In this document: in pieces, positions 25,301-38,600 of the stretch
Layout: each line of letters starts with the position of its first letter
How positions within the stretch are numbered: position 1 is the stretch's first letter
Assembly (NCBI GenBank): GCA_003640385.1
Contig: RCAB01000148.1
Coordinates: 1 to 64,000 of the forward strand
Source: Setaria digitata
Lineage: Eukaryota > Nematoda > Chromadorea > Rhabditida > Setariidae
Reading direction: 5' to 3'
Length of the DNA stretch: 64,000 nt
The notes under the pieces: generated by a model
Seen by the model: the letters and a program-made list of their open reading frames with translations, nothing else
What the model was told of the DNA's origin: nothing
The model's database searches: none
Position numbers and translations under genes: made by a program

Positions 25301-28300
25301 GATGTAAAGGAAAGATCCACTTTCTTTCATGGCGGTGTCCAAAAGTCGCATTGTTTCGTGTAAAAATAACCGTTTGTTTCACTTTTCTGCTGCTTCCAAT
25401 TATTATTTCACTACCACTTCTACAACTTCATTATCTCTCATTCCAGCGCTGCCTTAATAATTCTTAACATCTTGCAGGACATCATTAAATTTAATATTGG
25501 CTTCCACGAGTATTTCTACTGTCGCATATGCGTGATGATAGCAACTTTAATTAATTTTACTTCAGTGGAGTTTAAGAAAGAAAACTCTGTCAAATTTGAA
25601 TTAATTTTAAAGAGGCAGTACTTCAGTTATGACACTGCAACTGTTTTCCTTTGGAATAATATGGCTTCTTTGCTCAGATTGAATGACGTTTGGTTTGAGG
25701 CTTTCAAGTATTAGCTGGGTCATCAGGAAACCACTGGATAATCTACCGATGTTCTTTGTTTTCCATCCTACTTCTTACTGTTATCGTTAAATTAAAAAAA
25801 AAAAAAAAAATTGCAATACAGATGATAAGGACGGTTGTCACTAAAGAAAGCGAATAATATTTTTAGCAGTAACCATAGCGATGGCGCTATTATCAGTAGT
25901 GGTGATAAAGATGATTGAAACTACAGTCCTGATAATTGTAATGACAGCAGACTATTCAGGGTGTCGTTTGTACACTTCGTGAAGGTGACGATTTTGGTAA
26001 ATTAGCACTGGTAAACGATGCTCCCCGTGCTGCTACAGTAGTGCTTCGAGAAGACAAATCACAGTTTTTGCGAGTTGACAAGAATGACTTCAATAGGTTA
26101 GTTCTTTATAATTCTATTTTAAACTGCTGTAGTGAATCTGTGCATTCTTTTTCTTTCACCGATTTTGGAAGGATTTGAAAGTTTCATTTTCCTTGACAAT
26201 TTTCAAAGATGGAAAATATTCTCTTTCATCTGAGTAATATTTTAATGATTTTAATGAAAGCTGTTTTATAGAAAATGGTTTAAATTTTAAAGGAATTTTA
26301 AAGATTGTTAATGAAGAAAGTTATCACAGAACTAAAACAGTTTGCTACTCTTTTGGGTGAACAACGTTGGACTGTTTAATTAGACCACCCGAATAAGGCA
26401 AGATTTGAAAGCCAAGAACTGCATTTTTCAGTTTGTGAATGAATGTGGCAAAAAGAACAGATTGTAGGGCTGTCGTCGGGAGGGAAGGGTATGTAATGGC
26501 AACAAGGGAAATTGGTGCAGAGGCGATGGCAAGGAATTGTCCTCTGCTGATTTTAATCGTGTTTGACAGTCGGTAACGAAATTTCTAAATTGAACAGAAT
26601 TGACTTGACGGCAAGCTTTAATAAATCTTCGCAAGAAAGACTCGGAGTAGATGTGATTCGATCCTTTTCTCCAGCTGCATGATTTTTCCAAGATCTCCGT
26701 CGGGAAAATAAAATCATTCGGGTATCATTTCACTCAAATTACTTGGAAAGAATCGATTGTTTGAAATCAGTTTTGTGAACTATGCTTCCGAGAAGTTGCA
26801 AATGTCAACGAAGGTCCCACTTGAGTTTTTGGAAGATAACAATGAAATAAATCAGTAAGATAGAAATGAATAATTTGATAGTTTTTGGATTCGTTAGAAT
26901 CAACGTGGTTTCAGAAGTTGTATGGTATGGATTTAATTTATCCTCAGATCTTTCTCAAACTATCTTATTTTTCTGACCTATTTTAAGTGATAAAAAAAAC
27001 AACGCCTTAGGTAAGATTCTTTATGTTGTTTTGTTTTATGTAGGATTAGCGATTGTAAGATATTAACGGATAATCAGCAATTACTAAACGACCTCTATTC
27101 GATACTAACAAGAAATATCTGTTCAGTGGACCTTTCATCGTAAAGGATTTTCTCCCTAGATTCTAATCAATTCTGAATTATCATTTGTCTTTCATCTTTC
27201 CATAGACATAAACTTTCTTCTGATGCATAGATCTGTCGTTGATTAGTAAATTTTTATCCATTTTGTACTTCAGAAGGAATTTATAAATCAAATATATTCC
27301 CTAGTTTTTCTTAAATTATCAATCAATTCTTGACTAAAGTGTCTAATTTCTTTCGTACAATCAGTCTTTTCTCTCCGTTATGCATTCTTCAGGAAATAAC
27401 TGTAATGGAATTGAAACATTCGTAATTCACAGCAGTTACACCTTCACCAGCGCTGTGTCGAATGCAATCACAGGAAGTGATTCATAAAGTTCTACTCAAT
27501 TTTTGATTGTTTCTTCAGTTGCTGTATATTTTCTCTCATATTCCTTGCTAACTTTCAAATTTCCTTTTGTTCAGTTCATTTCTGCTGAGAACAGTTCTTT
27601 CAAAGAATTAAGCATTACATTACCACTGTTTATTCAGTTCTTTCGCTTCATTCTGTCAAATGATATGAACGTGTATTTTGCACTGATAAAGTTAGTTTAA
27701 GGATTACTATCATTAATCAGGCTAGTTCTACCTAACTTTACTCAAGCTACATTCCTTGTTCGTATGTGAAATACGACCCTCTAATGTTATACTTCAACTT
27801 GTTAATTAATACTAATAGAAATTATTGTTGGATTGGGAAGAGAGATAAGCAAACAGGGACTATTATTTTATCACATTGACGAAGAAAGCAAGTTCTGCCT
27901 CTTGTTATCTTTGGACCTTCCGGTTGTTTTTTTACCTGTTATCATTTAGATCAGTTAATCATTAAAATTACAACTTTTTCCACAATTGTTCGTGTTAACA
28001 TCCTGTCATATAGTGAGCAAGCGCAATTACATAATGATCATAAGTTGGTATTTCATAGTATACAATACCTATGGTTAAATATTATATGCAATAATAATTC
28101 ACTAAATTTATGTCACTCCTATTTATTGTCCTGAAAATCTTTTCTTGGTTAGTACTGAGATTAATGGGATGGAAATTATATGCAAATTAGGGATGGATAA
28201 AACAATAATTCAGAGACAACTATTTGTTAATATTGTGATCTATAAGAATATAAAAAGATTCAGGAAGAACTGCGTGAAAAGATTTGGTAGAAGCGATTGA

Positions 28301-31300
28301 TTTAATAATAATAATAATAATTAATATATGACAGGTTGCTACTTCACACACTTCGCATACAATTCTTTCTGTTGCCTATCTCAAAACTTTAAAACTAATT
28401 CATTTTCTCTCTTTCATTAGTTCCTTTTTTTTTCCTTGCGTTTCATTGGTAGACCCACTAGTTGCTAAAGTGCATCATCGCTGTTTCATTGATAAGTTAG
28501 TTCTCTTCACTTCTATACTTCTATGATTTCCTAATCATTTATCAGCAAGGTAGAGGAATACTTAGAAATTTAAAAAAAAAAAATTTTTAGTTTTTAATTT
28601 CCTTCTTCTTAGGCTGAAAGTAATTCGAGAGGAATTACTTGTTGATTTCGTGTAGAATATCATCCCTTCGTTTATTTGGAGGTAGCATTCATGAATAAAG
28701 GTGAAGTCCAAAAACTTAGTCTCAATTGCACTTTTTATCAGTAGCATGTCGACAAGCATATATCACCACACTGCACTAGAACTGCTAACGATATTGCTAA
28801 GAAATTACGGCGCCAAACTGTTCGCAATAACTGTTACTTTTTGCTTTTCTCTGAATTTGGTAACTTTGGCGATTTGAGATCCAAAATATGATGACACTAC
28901 TGTGCTGATATGTTTTACAAGTGATATGTTATAAATCAATCTAGAGTTGTAAACCCAAGAGTCTAACTTCAGGCCTGATTAAGTCTTCATTGATCGGAGA
29001 ATGACTTCAAGCATTAATCTTTTTTGTGCAGAATTTTACGAGATGTCGAAGCAAACACGGTACGTCTCAAAGAACATGGACAGGATGTACTGGTGCTAGA
29101 GAAGATGAATGCTGTCCACCGAACATTTAACGATGCATACCGCGGTGCCCTAGCAGTCGCTGTTAATAATACTGCTGCAGTGGATTCCACCGGAGATTTG
29201 GCTTCAAGCTTAAGACCAAGATGCTGGTTCGTCTTTGTATTTATATTAATTAATAATGTTTATTTCAATTTGAATAACTTCTGGATGGTTATTTCCTGTT
29301 GATATTTGATTTGGAGTAAATTTTTCGCGGTTTATAAATGATCACTGTCCAGCATAGGATAGGTGAGATGCTTAGTGAAGGAGATAATGAGTGCCAAATA
29401 GATTCAAATTTCAATTTCTTATTCGCCTGTTTATGAATTTCATTAGCCGCCAATGTATCCATTCTGAAATTTTCTTACGAAATTTATTTGGAATTTTACT
29501 ATTTATTTAACATATGTTTTGTTCCAATTTGAAAAAAGCACGAAATACTTGTTTGTTCCAAAGTCTAAGAAATTTAATCCTTTGCTTCGAATCAACTTTT
29601 TTTTCGTTTCATTTTTCTTCTCAAACAAGGCAAAATTTAGTAAAACGGTTATGAGGCTCTAAGTTTGAACACACAATGCTAGCATTTCATCTCAAATTTT
29701 CAATCGTCTACTGCTCAGTATATTAAAAACAAACGATCGCATATATTCACGTGGATATGTGTAGCTATTTGAAGTTGTTACCTGAATCGATTAGATTTAA
29801 AAAACTTTGTTTTTCTCAGTAAGTCACTCTAGTGCAAAGACTTGTTGCAGCACATTTTTATTTTTTAAAGCTTCTCACACGTCCACATAATTACTTGTGG
29901 TTAATGAATTTGTTTTTAAATTGCTTCTGTCTATTTTATTTCTTATAGTAAACAAGGTACGCAGGAGATTTTGTGAGGCACCTCTAAAATAAAAAATAAA
30001 CAGTAAGCAATTCAACGGCATGATTGTAAATCCAAGATATTGCAAAGCTGTGAAACATTTTAATTTCTAAAAATTAAATCGAAGTTCGAAAATGCTAAAA
30101 AGATTCTAGTTACTCGGTGATGGCTGGAATGCCGGAGAAAACTGTAGAATATTTGCTGGAGACTAGAATCGATGCGCAAACTGATGATGGTTTAGTGGAT
30201 ACGTTTCTGGAAGATTTCATTCTTACACATATCACTCATATGCCCGTGAACATTTTGTGCAGTTATCTTAAAAATTATTACATGCGTGGTTCCACCGTAT
30301 GTTTTTTAAATTTTTTCACTTAATTTGTGAAATGCCAAATACCCTTGCTTTTTTCTAGTCTTGTCACGACTACTTCCTTCGGCGTCTGCATTTTGACATT
30401 GACGTGGATTTCGCATATAACTAATGTGGCTTTTAACTGGCTCTTGTGAAAGCATTAAAATGATCATAATCGAACTAAAGAAATAATATTGCTATCTTCC
30501 ATTTTCTACTAGGAAAGCCTTTATTTTTCAAATTTTCGGTCTTCATCTGTTTCTTGCTTCGTAGGTTCGAATGGATAATACATTGCCTATAGACGATTAC
30601 GAACACAAAATTGTTGCAAAACGACGTGTAGTTGCCTTTCTGAATTTATGGGTACAAATTCTCGGTTTACGGTTCTTTCTTGATCCTTCATCTAACAGCT
30701 TTGTCGAGGTATATACACTTTCAATTCTCTTTTGTGGCTTAAGCTTAAACAGGACCACTCATTTCACCAAATGAATTCTAACTAACCAGTCGAACAAACG
30801 GAAGCACTAATTAAAATTACTTCTGTCTAAATCGAACTACAGGAAGCGAAACAGAGGAAAAGAGATAACACTAATTTGCTGAGTTAATTCATCCAGAATT
30901 AAAGGTTAGTTTGCAGGAATTGTATTGCTATGTTCTGGAAGATAGTCGGCAATTTCCGGGAATGTTGTCGATTCTGGAACCAATGTGTGCAATCCGACAA
31001 CTTCGTGAAAGTGCCATGCGAACCATCAACAGACATTCATCAGTAGTTCTCGATTGCGGTGTTTACTGTAGCCATGCTCCGGCACCGAATCCCATCCTAC
31101 CGTTCGATACCTGTTGGTTGCAGCTAATTTCACATGTCTCTAGGTCTTAATATAGCATCTTTCTTAGTACTTCACACTTAAGAGAGGTCTATTCAGGCAA
31201 CCAAGTCATTTACTTATCCGACACAACTTCCTTCATAATGAGCATAAGACTTGACAAAACTGCTGCTGATATCTGCGAAATGGCAAAAACGAAAATTCGC

Positions 31301-34235
31301 TATGGGGGCTCGAACGAGGAGCTGCAATTAGTTGAAGTGAAAAGCAGTGGAGGTGAATTTTTGTGAGCTGGTAATTTATATTCTCCTTTCATATCACTGC
31401 ACTGATATCACTGTTTCCAATGCATGTGATAATTTGGAACTCTTTCGTCTTTCGTCTTCTAGTACAAACTTTAAAATCAACTTCCATGGAATAAAAGTAG
31501 CAAAAGGGAAAAAATGAGGAACTCGAGGACATCAGAATGAAGAACTCCATATTCCTAGTGTTTATAGCTTCTTTTAAAGCTTAGCAAAGTTTTATAGAAA
31601 ATCCTGAGCTGAGATTAAAAGCTCTGATACTACATTCCTTCTAAAAGATTTCTAAAAAAAACTTTCCAAAATACCCGAAGATTTCTTGTGAACACTTTAG
31701 TTTCGCTTTCAGAAAGAATAATTTTTTCTCCGAGTGATATCAGCGTTCCAACAATGATTTCACTAAATGGACGTTTGTATATAGCTTATAACAACGAAAT
31801 AGAAACACTGGTAATTACCAATGCTTCTGCATTAGGCTATTTTTCAAAAGATATCGATTTCTAATCAGCAGCTAATGATTTCAAAATCAAATAAAATTAA
31901 AATTGGAAAGAATAGCAGTTGTTTCACGAAACAAATCGCCAGAAGCATTGAAGTCTAGCGCTTTTTCATTTTTTAATAACATATCAAGTACTACTACATA
32001 GATGACTCTACTAAATCGTTAAAATCTCTAAAAGACAAACACATAATAGAATTTCAAAATTACGTATGAAAAGTTAATTTAAACTGTAAATTGGATTTAA
32101 TTCAAACTTACAATTACTTAATTTGTCATGAATTCACCTTAAAATCGTATTCTTTAATGTGCAAGCACTTCGCCTTGCACTAATTAAAGATTAAGGAAAT
32201 CTGTTTCAGACTCCGATGCCGCAACAAGATGGTCCATCGGGAACTGTCCATTCTTCATTGCTGGAATATTTGAGTAGTGTTGATATTGCCCAGCAACTGC
32301 TTATCTTTCATACCCAGCTGTTAGAAGCAACCGATGATATCGAACTGATCACTCAGGTTGCTGATCCCTAATCATTCTTCGTACTATTCAGCACCGTTCA
32401 AAGAAATGGAAGCTTTCCTCACCGCAAGAGCTTTTATATTTTGTAAATTTTCAAATTATTATTTAGGTATTTGGGCGAGAGCAGTTTCCCGGTAGATTAA
32501 CATCAAATTTGGATCTTTTAATGCGTCGTTTTAATGAGGTACAGTTCTGGACAACAACTGAAGTACTGCTTGCTCATGGCAATGCAAAACGTCTTTCAAT
32601 TCTCAAAAAATTTATTAAAATTGCTACATAGTGAGTTCCAATTTTCAGTAGAAATTTTAAATATTTTCCCGAAGGATGATATGTATCAACTTTTTGATTT
32701 CTAAGTCTTTTTTAAACTAACAAAGGCCTCGAAATTTACTCATACATCTTTTCTAGGATTTCTTTCAAATTCATTTTGTCTTGTTTTACATTTTACCTTT
32801 TACCTTTTATGAAATGACTAAAATAAGGATGCAAATTCTGCAGCGCAAAAGAGAACAGGGATTTGTTATCGTTGTTTGCGATTATCTTAGGTCTCAGTAA
32901 TGTTGCTGTTAGTCGGATCACTCATCTTTGGGATGTGAGTTTATTAAAAAAAACTTTTTAAACTTTTTCTCAGTACCACAAATTCAGGATCGTTCTCGAG
33001 ACAACGCACTTTATCCCTATATGAATTTAAGCTTTAAGTTCGAAAATATGATCAAAAACCTATGTCCTCTAGTGGCCTGCCAGTAGAAGAAGTATCATAT
33101 TTTTAGAAACTTCCATCAAAAATGAAGCAACAGTATGCGGAATTCGAGGAATTGCTTGATCCGTGCCGTAACCACCGCGCTTATCGGATGCTTACAGCCA
33201 GTATGAATGCACCGATGGTACCATTCATCCCATTACTCCTCAAAGATTTAACATTTACACATGAAGGGAACAAGACCTATTTTGCCGGTTTAATCAATTT
33301 CGAGAAAATGGTTCGTGCCACATCACTTTCATGTCAAACACTGATTAAATCTCTGAAATGTGCGATAGATCTTCATTTACTACTAGCATTTATCTTTACT
33401 GCACAGATTTTACATTTCTAGTACTAATTTTAAGCATTTGCAATATCATTTTACATAATTATGAATTTAGGAATTGCACTTTATACCATCTTTAGATCAA
33501 TTAAATATGTTGTTCTCTTTGGCAATGGAACAATAGCAACAATATTAAGTCAAATTCCGTACTTTTTTTCCGGGCATTTAATAAACGAACTACCAGAGAA
33601 TTCCCTTTGGCTTTCATCTTTTGTCGTCCTATCATTTTGCCTTGGACGAATGTACTAGCTTTTCAGAAAACTGTTTCAAATACCAGAACTAATTTCAGCA
33701 TATGATTGCTAATGTCTTGCGAAGCTTTAGGCACTGCAAATATCCAGGTATGTCACTAAAATTATCTCGTTTTTAATTTAAAGTACAGTTTAACTACTTC
33801 CACTCATATCATCATTGTTAGGAAAGTGTTCGCAACGTTCTTTTTTTTTTCAACTCCTTAAAGTGCCCCGTGGCTTGGCAATGCTCATGGTCTGATATCG
33901 TTATTAATGCTTGGTAAATCCTAAACCTATTTCAATCATACAATTTTTTTTTCAGCTGTCGCCTTCGAACGGAAAGTTTTCAAGGCGAAAAACCTTGTTA
34001 GGTACGCACTTTTCCCACTTAATGCACTCCTTAATCTGCACAGAAGGTGCTGCTCGTTCTACCCAGAAAACTTCTTGACATATGAAAAAGCTTTTGAGAC
34101 TTGCTCTGCATCTTTGTGGGAACAGATTCTTCATTTTTACCTATCTTTTACAGGAATTTCAAAGTAATCGATAATCAACGGCGTTTGATGGAATTATCGT
34201 ATCAAATTGAACCGTCAAAAAGGAAACGTCTATAG
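16305..34235 (+). CDS. epac-1: EPAC: cAMP-regulated Rap guanine nucleotide exchange factor
   Basis: Activates Rap GTPases when cAMP binds. Exons: 16305-16428, 17924-18003, 19134-19274, 20768-20831, 21700-21792, 22215-22360, 22671-22769, 23748-23901, 24084-24146, 24595-24694, 24840-25062, 25960-26096, 29032-29226, 30110-30296, 30565-30708, 30917-31112, 31197-31352, 31713-31810, 32210-32356, 32467-32630, 32844-32934, 33107-33310, 33699-33747, 33956-34001, 34154-34235. Phases agree: 1060 residues (human EPAC2 about 1011). Domains: cNBD-A ~10-130, DEP ~217-320 ([11 protein letters not shown]), cNBD-B ~360-475 ([27 protein letters not shown]), REM ~540-700, RA ~715-810, RasGEF ~820-1050 ([46 protein letters not shown]). 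The [14 protein letters not shown] form is EPAC-specific. cNBD-A lacks the phosphate-binding Arg. The intron before 24840 ends in GG, and the start may be incomplete. Confidence 0.95.
20110..20169. repeat. Near-perfect 24-bp inverted repeat (hairpin) in an EPAC intron
   Basis: The arms at 20110-20133 and 20146-20169 are reverse complements with a single mismatch, around a 12-nt loop. The arm core is GTGAAAGCTT / AAGCTTTCAC. It lies between the exons ending at 19274 and starting at 20768. Pairing does not extend past the arms. It could be a small palindromic insertion, a MITE remnant or a hairpin RNA. Confidence 0.9.
23947..23980. repeat. Perfect 13-bp inverted repeat in an EPAC intron
   Basis: TTTATCAGGAAGC at 23947-23959 and GCTTCCTGATAAA at 23968-23980 pair perfectly around an 8-nt loop. 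It begins 45 nt after the 5' splice site of the intron that follows the DEP exon (23901). Confidence 0.85.
28303..28325. repeat. (TAA)n microsatellite
   Basis: An imperfect run of about seven TAA units in the 2.9-kb EPAC intron (26097-29031), which otherwise shows no coding or transposon signal. Confidence 0.8.
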
Positions 34236-35629
34236 CAACTATTTATAACGTTATAGCAACCATGATATCGTAGTTAAAGCAAAAATGGTGATGTTCATGA
34301 CAAACTGATAGCAAGAATCGCGCTAGTAGTAACTACTCGATACACTGCAAGAGCAAAGCTATAGATGAATGGGAAGAAAGTGACAATTTGATTATAGAGT
34401 TTACAGAGATCGGTGGCAAAAATTATGACAAAATAACAAAGGTGACAGTAGTGCTAAAGCAGGCAAAATCAATGACAATGGTGGCAAAAACACCAGAGTT
34501 CATTAGTTTATTAGTGAAGAAGTCCTAACAGAGTATTAGCAAATGTCTAAATCTTTTGGCAAGCTGTAACATGATACCATGAAAAGTATTTCTATTTCTG
34601 ATGGCAGTAGTCTATGCCAATGATATGAATCCTCATTTGTACCTCTCTTCACCATGATCTCAATTTTCTTTTTCTTTTTTTCTTTACATTTATTAAATAG
34701 CTCATACTAATCTTCTCTTCTCCAATATGTTCATTTATAACAACCACTAACTGCCCATCATAAAGTCCGATCTATACATTTCGTTTAAATGTCACTGCGG
34801 TTGTGAGATATGACGGAGTCTCGCTCCATTAACAAACAACTAATCTAAATGGAAACTGAAAAAGTGAACTGTAAGGTTTTCAGATATAAAATATCCGGTT
34901 TTCAGAATTATAACAAACTTATAAAGGAAAATAAAGGGTGGCTGTAACTAATGGCGAGCATCCGCTTAAAATTATGCTGGTGAGATAATAAGAAAAATAT
35001 TGCTCTGCCAAATAATTGGTAACTTTTAACCTCACCTATAAATCTCGTATAAAAGAAATTCCGTTCACACTGAAAACTTATCATTTACAGCGGAAATTAG
35101 TGACTAAAATTACACTAGAGAGACGAATAGAAAGAAAGACTCAACTGCAGAATTACAATTTGTACGAGAAATGACTCCAATAAGACCGTAGTTTTAGCAA
35201 ACAAAAAAAAAACATTTTATATCAAAAAAAAAGAAAAAAAAGAAAATAACATTAACGGTTCATTAAAGAAATTGTTGCAACATCTAATAAAAGGACAATT
35301 ATCAGGAAGGATGAGCAGAACACTGCAGTAATTAATCATAATCTGAAGCCTTTTGGAGTTCATGAGGACGGCGAACATTTAGGTACAATGAATTTAAAAT
35401 TCGTTACCAAAAAGGTTTTAGAACAAAACGGATTTGAAAACTAACGGAAAGAAAAAAACTGATCTAATCTATTTTTGTTTTTCTCTATTTTTTTTTTTTT
35501 CAAGAACTTACTGAATTTTAATTGAAAAAGAATTCATATTTTCCAACCTAAGCTTGCAAGGATTAAAATCTTGACCTCTAAAAATTAAAATCTTTAAAAT
35601 TATCTTGATTAAAATCTAGATAACAGTCT
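34236..35629. other. Tail-to-tail intergenic region between EPAC and TMEM209
   Basis: No coding signal. An AATAAA at 34929-34934 is the first clear plus-strand polyadenylation signal I noticed after the EPAC stop. An A-rich stretch lies at about 35198-35250. The two genes converge here, so both 3' UTRs are expected. Confidence 0.6.
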
Positions 35630-38600
35630 TTACTCCAGAACACAAGCAAGATTGATACCCTTTTCACCAATTTTTATGTTACCCAACTGGCCTTCATTAA
35701 ACAAACGGATATGCTGTATAAAAAGTAATATTGTTCGCCAAAGATTTTTCGCACCACGATCAACTTCAAAACGTTCTCGACCACCATCAAGCACCAGTTC
35801 AAAGTGCGGTGGATGAATATTGCTCTAAAAAAAAGGTCAATGAGTCTAATTGATGTAAGAAAGCTAAGTTACCTCTTGAACCCATGACCTATCATTAATT
35901 AAATTTAAAAATAGAGAAAAATGAAGTGAAATAATTTTCCAATTTAATACCTGATAAATATAAAACGACTTTTTCATACACTGCAACGACGAGGGTTTTG
36001 CGGGTTTCTTTAAGTAGAAAATAGACGAGAATGGCATTTCGATATCACTCACCAAAGGATTTGTCCCCATCCTACAAAAAAAAAAAATATCGCTGTTTTT
36101 TTTTACAGTAAATTAAGTGAGACTATTGCATTATTTTCTTAGGAGAAGTATTTATGTATTTAAATAAGAATATAAATTAGCACTTAAATATATTGTAAGG
36201 ATTGAAACTGTAAAGGTTCGACCTACCTTGCATCCATGTAAACTGCAAACCACGACCAAATGAGCTGAGCGTCTGTCGGCAAATGTGGGCCCCATGGACG
36301 TTCTGTTGGTGAATAACCATGTTCACCTGAAGTACATTTCATTATTTATTAGTAGATATTTATAATTTTTAAGAAATTGTAATATCTACACTCTCTATTT
36401 TAACAGAGTAGCCTAACACTTCTTACTGAAAACTGAAAAGTTGTGGAAATTCTATTAAATGTTTAAAAGAAAATATCAATTTATGATAATATTCTCTTAA
36501 AACTAAAATGGGTAGATGTTAAGTTATTTAAATTAAAAAGTTTAAAAAATTAAGATACGACTGACTAGAATTTAATTAAAACAAACCTTCTTCTTTTCTT
36601 TCCACGGGTTCGCACCCACCACCTTGCCAATTGTAATTTTTCATACATACATCATCCGATAATTCCCGACATCTTTTAATCAAATACGCTTGCTTTTCGT
36701 GTGTTTTGAGATATGGTAAAATATATGGCAAAGCTGACTTCAACAAATCACTTTTTGATGAAGCAGCACTCTGGAGAGCTTCTACGGATGACTGACCAAT
36801 TTTCAAATGCAAATGTGTATGGGACTGAAATTTTAGACCGTATTTCATTATTTCATTCATCACTGATAAATAAACTTATTTTTTTGAGTCTTCTTTGTGA
36901 TCTAATCTACGTAAAACGATGGATATTCTAATCATGAAACCTTATTTCAGACACAAAAATACGAGATGTGTGTTTGGATGAATTGCTTGTACAATTAAAT
37001 TACTATTTACATGATTTTTTTTAAAAGGTGATTTATACCACTTCTATCTTTTTTATTAATTGTGTGATAATGTTGCAAAGAAAAATTACCTTCATAAACA
37101 TGGCATTGATTTCATTAACTTTAGAAAGAAGAGGGCGTAAAATCGTTTGACAAATCCAGGAGCGCAAATTGCGCTCAGCAACAGCAAAGTCTTCGGCATC
37201 TATTCTATATCTACAACACAAGAAATACCCATCTTTTTCAAAATCACATTTGAAGAAAAAACGGAGAAACCTGGAACAAAAAAAAAAAAAACTCTCACTG
37301 ATTTAGGATTTCCGAAGAAGTAATTGGTATCTGTTTACCAGTTGGATTATTTTCAATTCCGTTCAACTGAACAACATTTGAAAATTGACTTCCAGAATGT
37401 GAACGTGGAGATAAACTTGATGGACGACGACGCTCGTAACTCTCTGATCGACGAAGCAACGGCGGAGTAGGTCCTGCAACTTTGAATGATTGCACGAGTT
37501 TTCAACTAAAAATTCAACAGTACGTGAGTGTAAGGATAAAGACTACATCTCCCAAGCAAACTTATAAGATCTCCCTTTTCCGGTATAGAAATTGTATTTC
37601 TATAATTCTACCTCTTAAATAATTTCAATCTACATCTAATTAACATATGAAAAAAGAGATATTTTCATTCTGTATAACATGAAATAACCAAATAATAATA
37701 ATATCAAGTTGACAGGAATTCGAAATCAAATTAAATTTCGCAAGACCTTGTCCTTTTTTTGGTGACCGCTTTGTAGCATTATAATTAACACGAAATGTGA
37801 TGCCATCACTATTAGCATTTCGTGTAACATCTGTCCCATCATTTCCTATATTTTTACCATCTTCAGTAGTCAATTCATTGCCGACTTCAATCAAATTCAG
37901 AGGAATCGGTGATAACGATATCCGTTTGTCAGTTACCATTATACGACTGCCTGAATGAAAATCAAAGCAAAATAAAAAGATCTAAATATTTCAGCTGTGC
38001 TTGAAACGATTCTTCAATTAAGCAAAATGTATGCTTTGCATTTCATATGGTTTATTAAAATACCCATGCTGACCCCCCTGACTATACTTTACTAGAACTA
38101 CTGTAAAATTCAAACAATATTTCCACATTTCAAGCCAACAAGGATATTCCAAAATTAAACAGCAACCTGTTACTAGAGAAACAACACTATTTTCATCGCC
38201 TGCCACTCTCCCATGTTCATCGTCATACATAGGAGTTCCAACTTCATAACTATTATTTCCCGAAGGTGTCAAACGGAATGATTGAGAAACATTGATAAAG
38301 CGGTCTGACTCAAGAGAGGAAACTGAACCGAACGATGTTGAAAATGATGTCATGCCAGTGTGGAATAATTCATTGTTAAGTGAACTGAAAAATCAACCCC
38401 ATTTTGTCGAAATTTTAGCGTTACATCCACATGAAATTATTTATTTTATTCAACGATTCGTAGCTATTTATATCTCTTCGTCATTCCTTATATGAATATT
38501 TCTGAAAAAAATACGAAGTTATTTATGGATTTGTACGCTTACCAGTAGTGCAGTAAAAAGATAGTCTCTGCTCTACAATAATATTACCAGCCAGAATACG

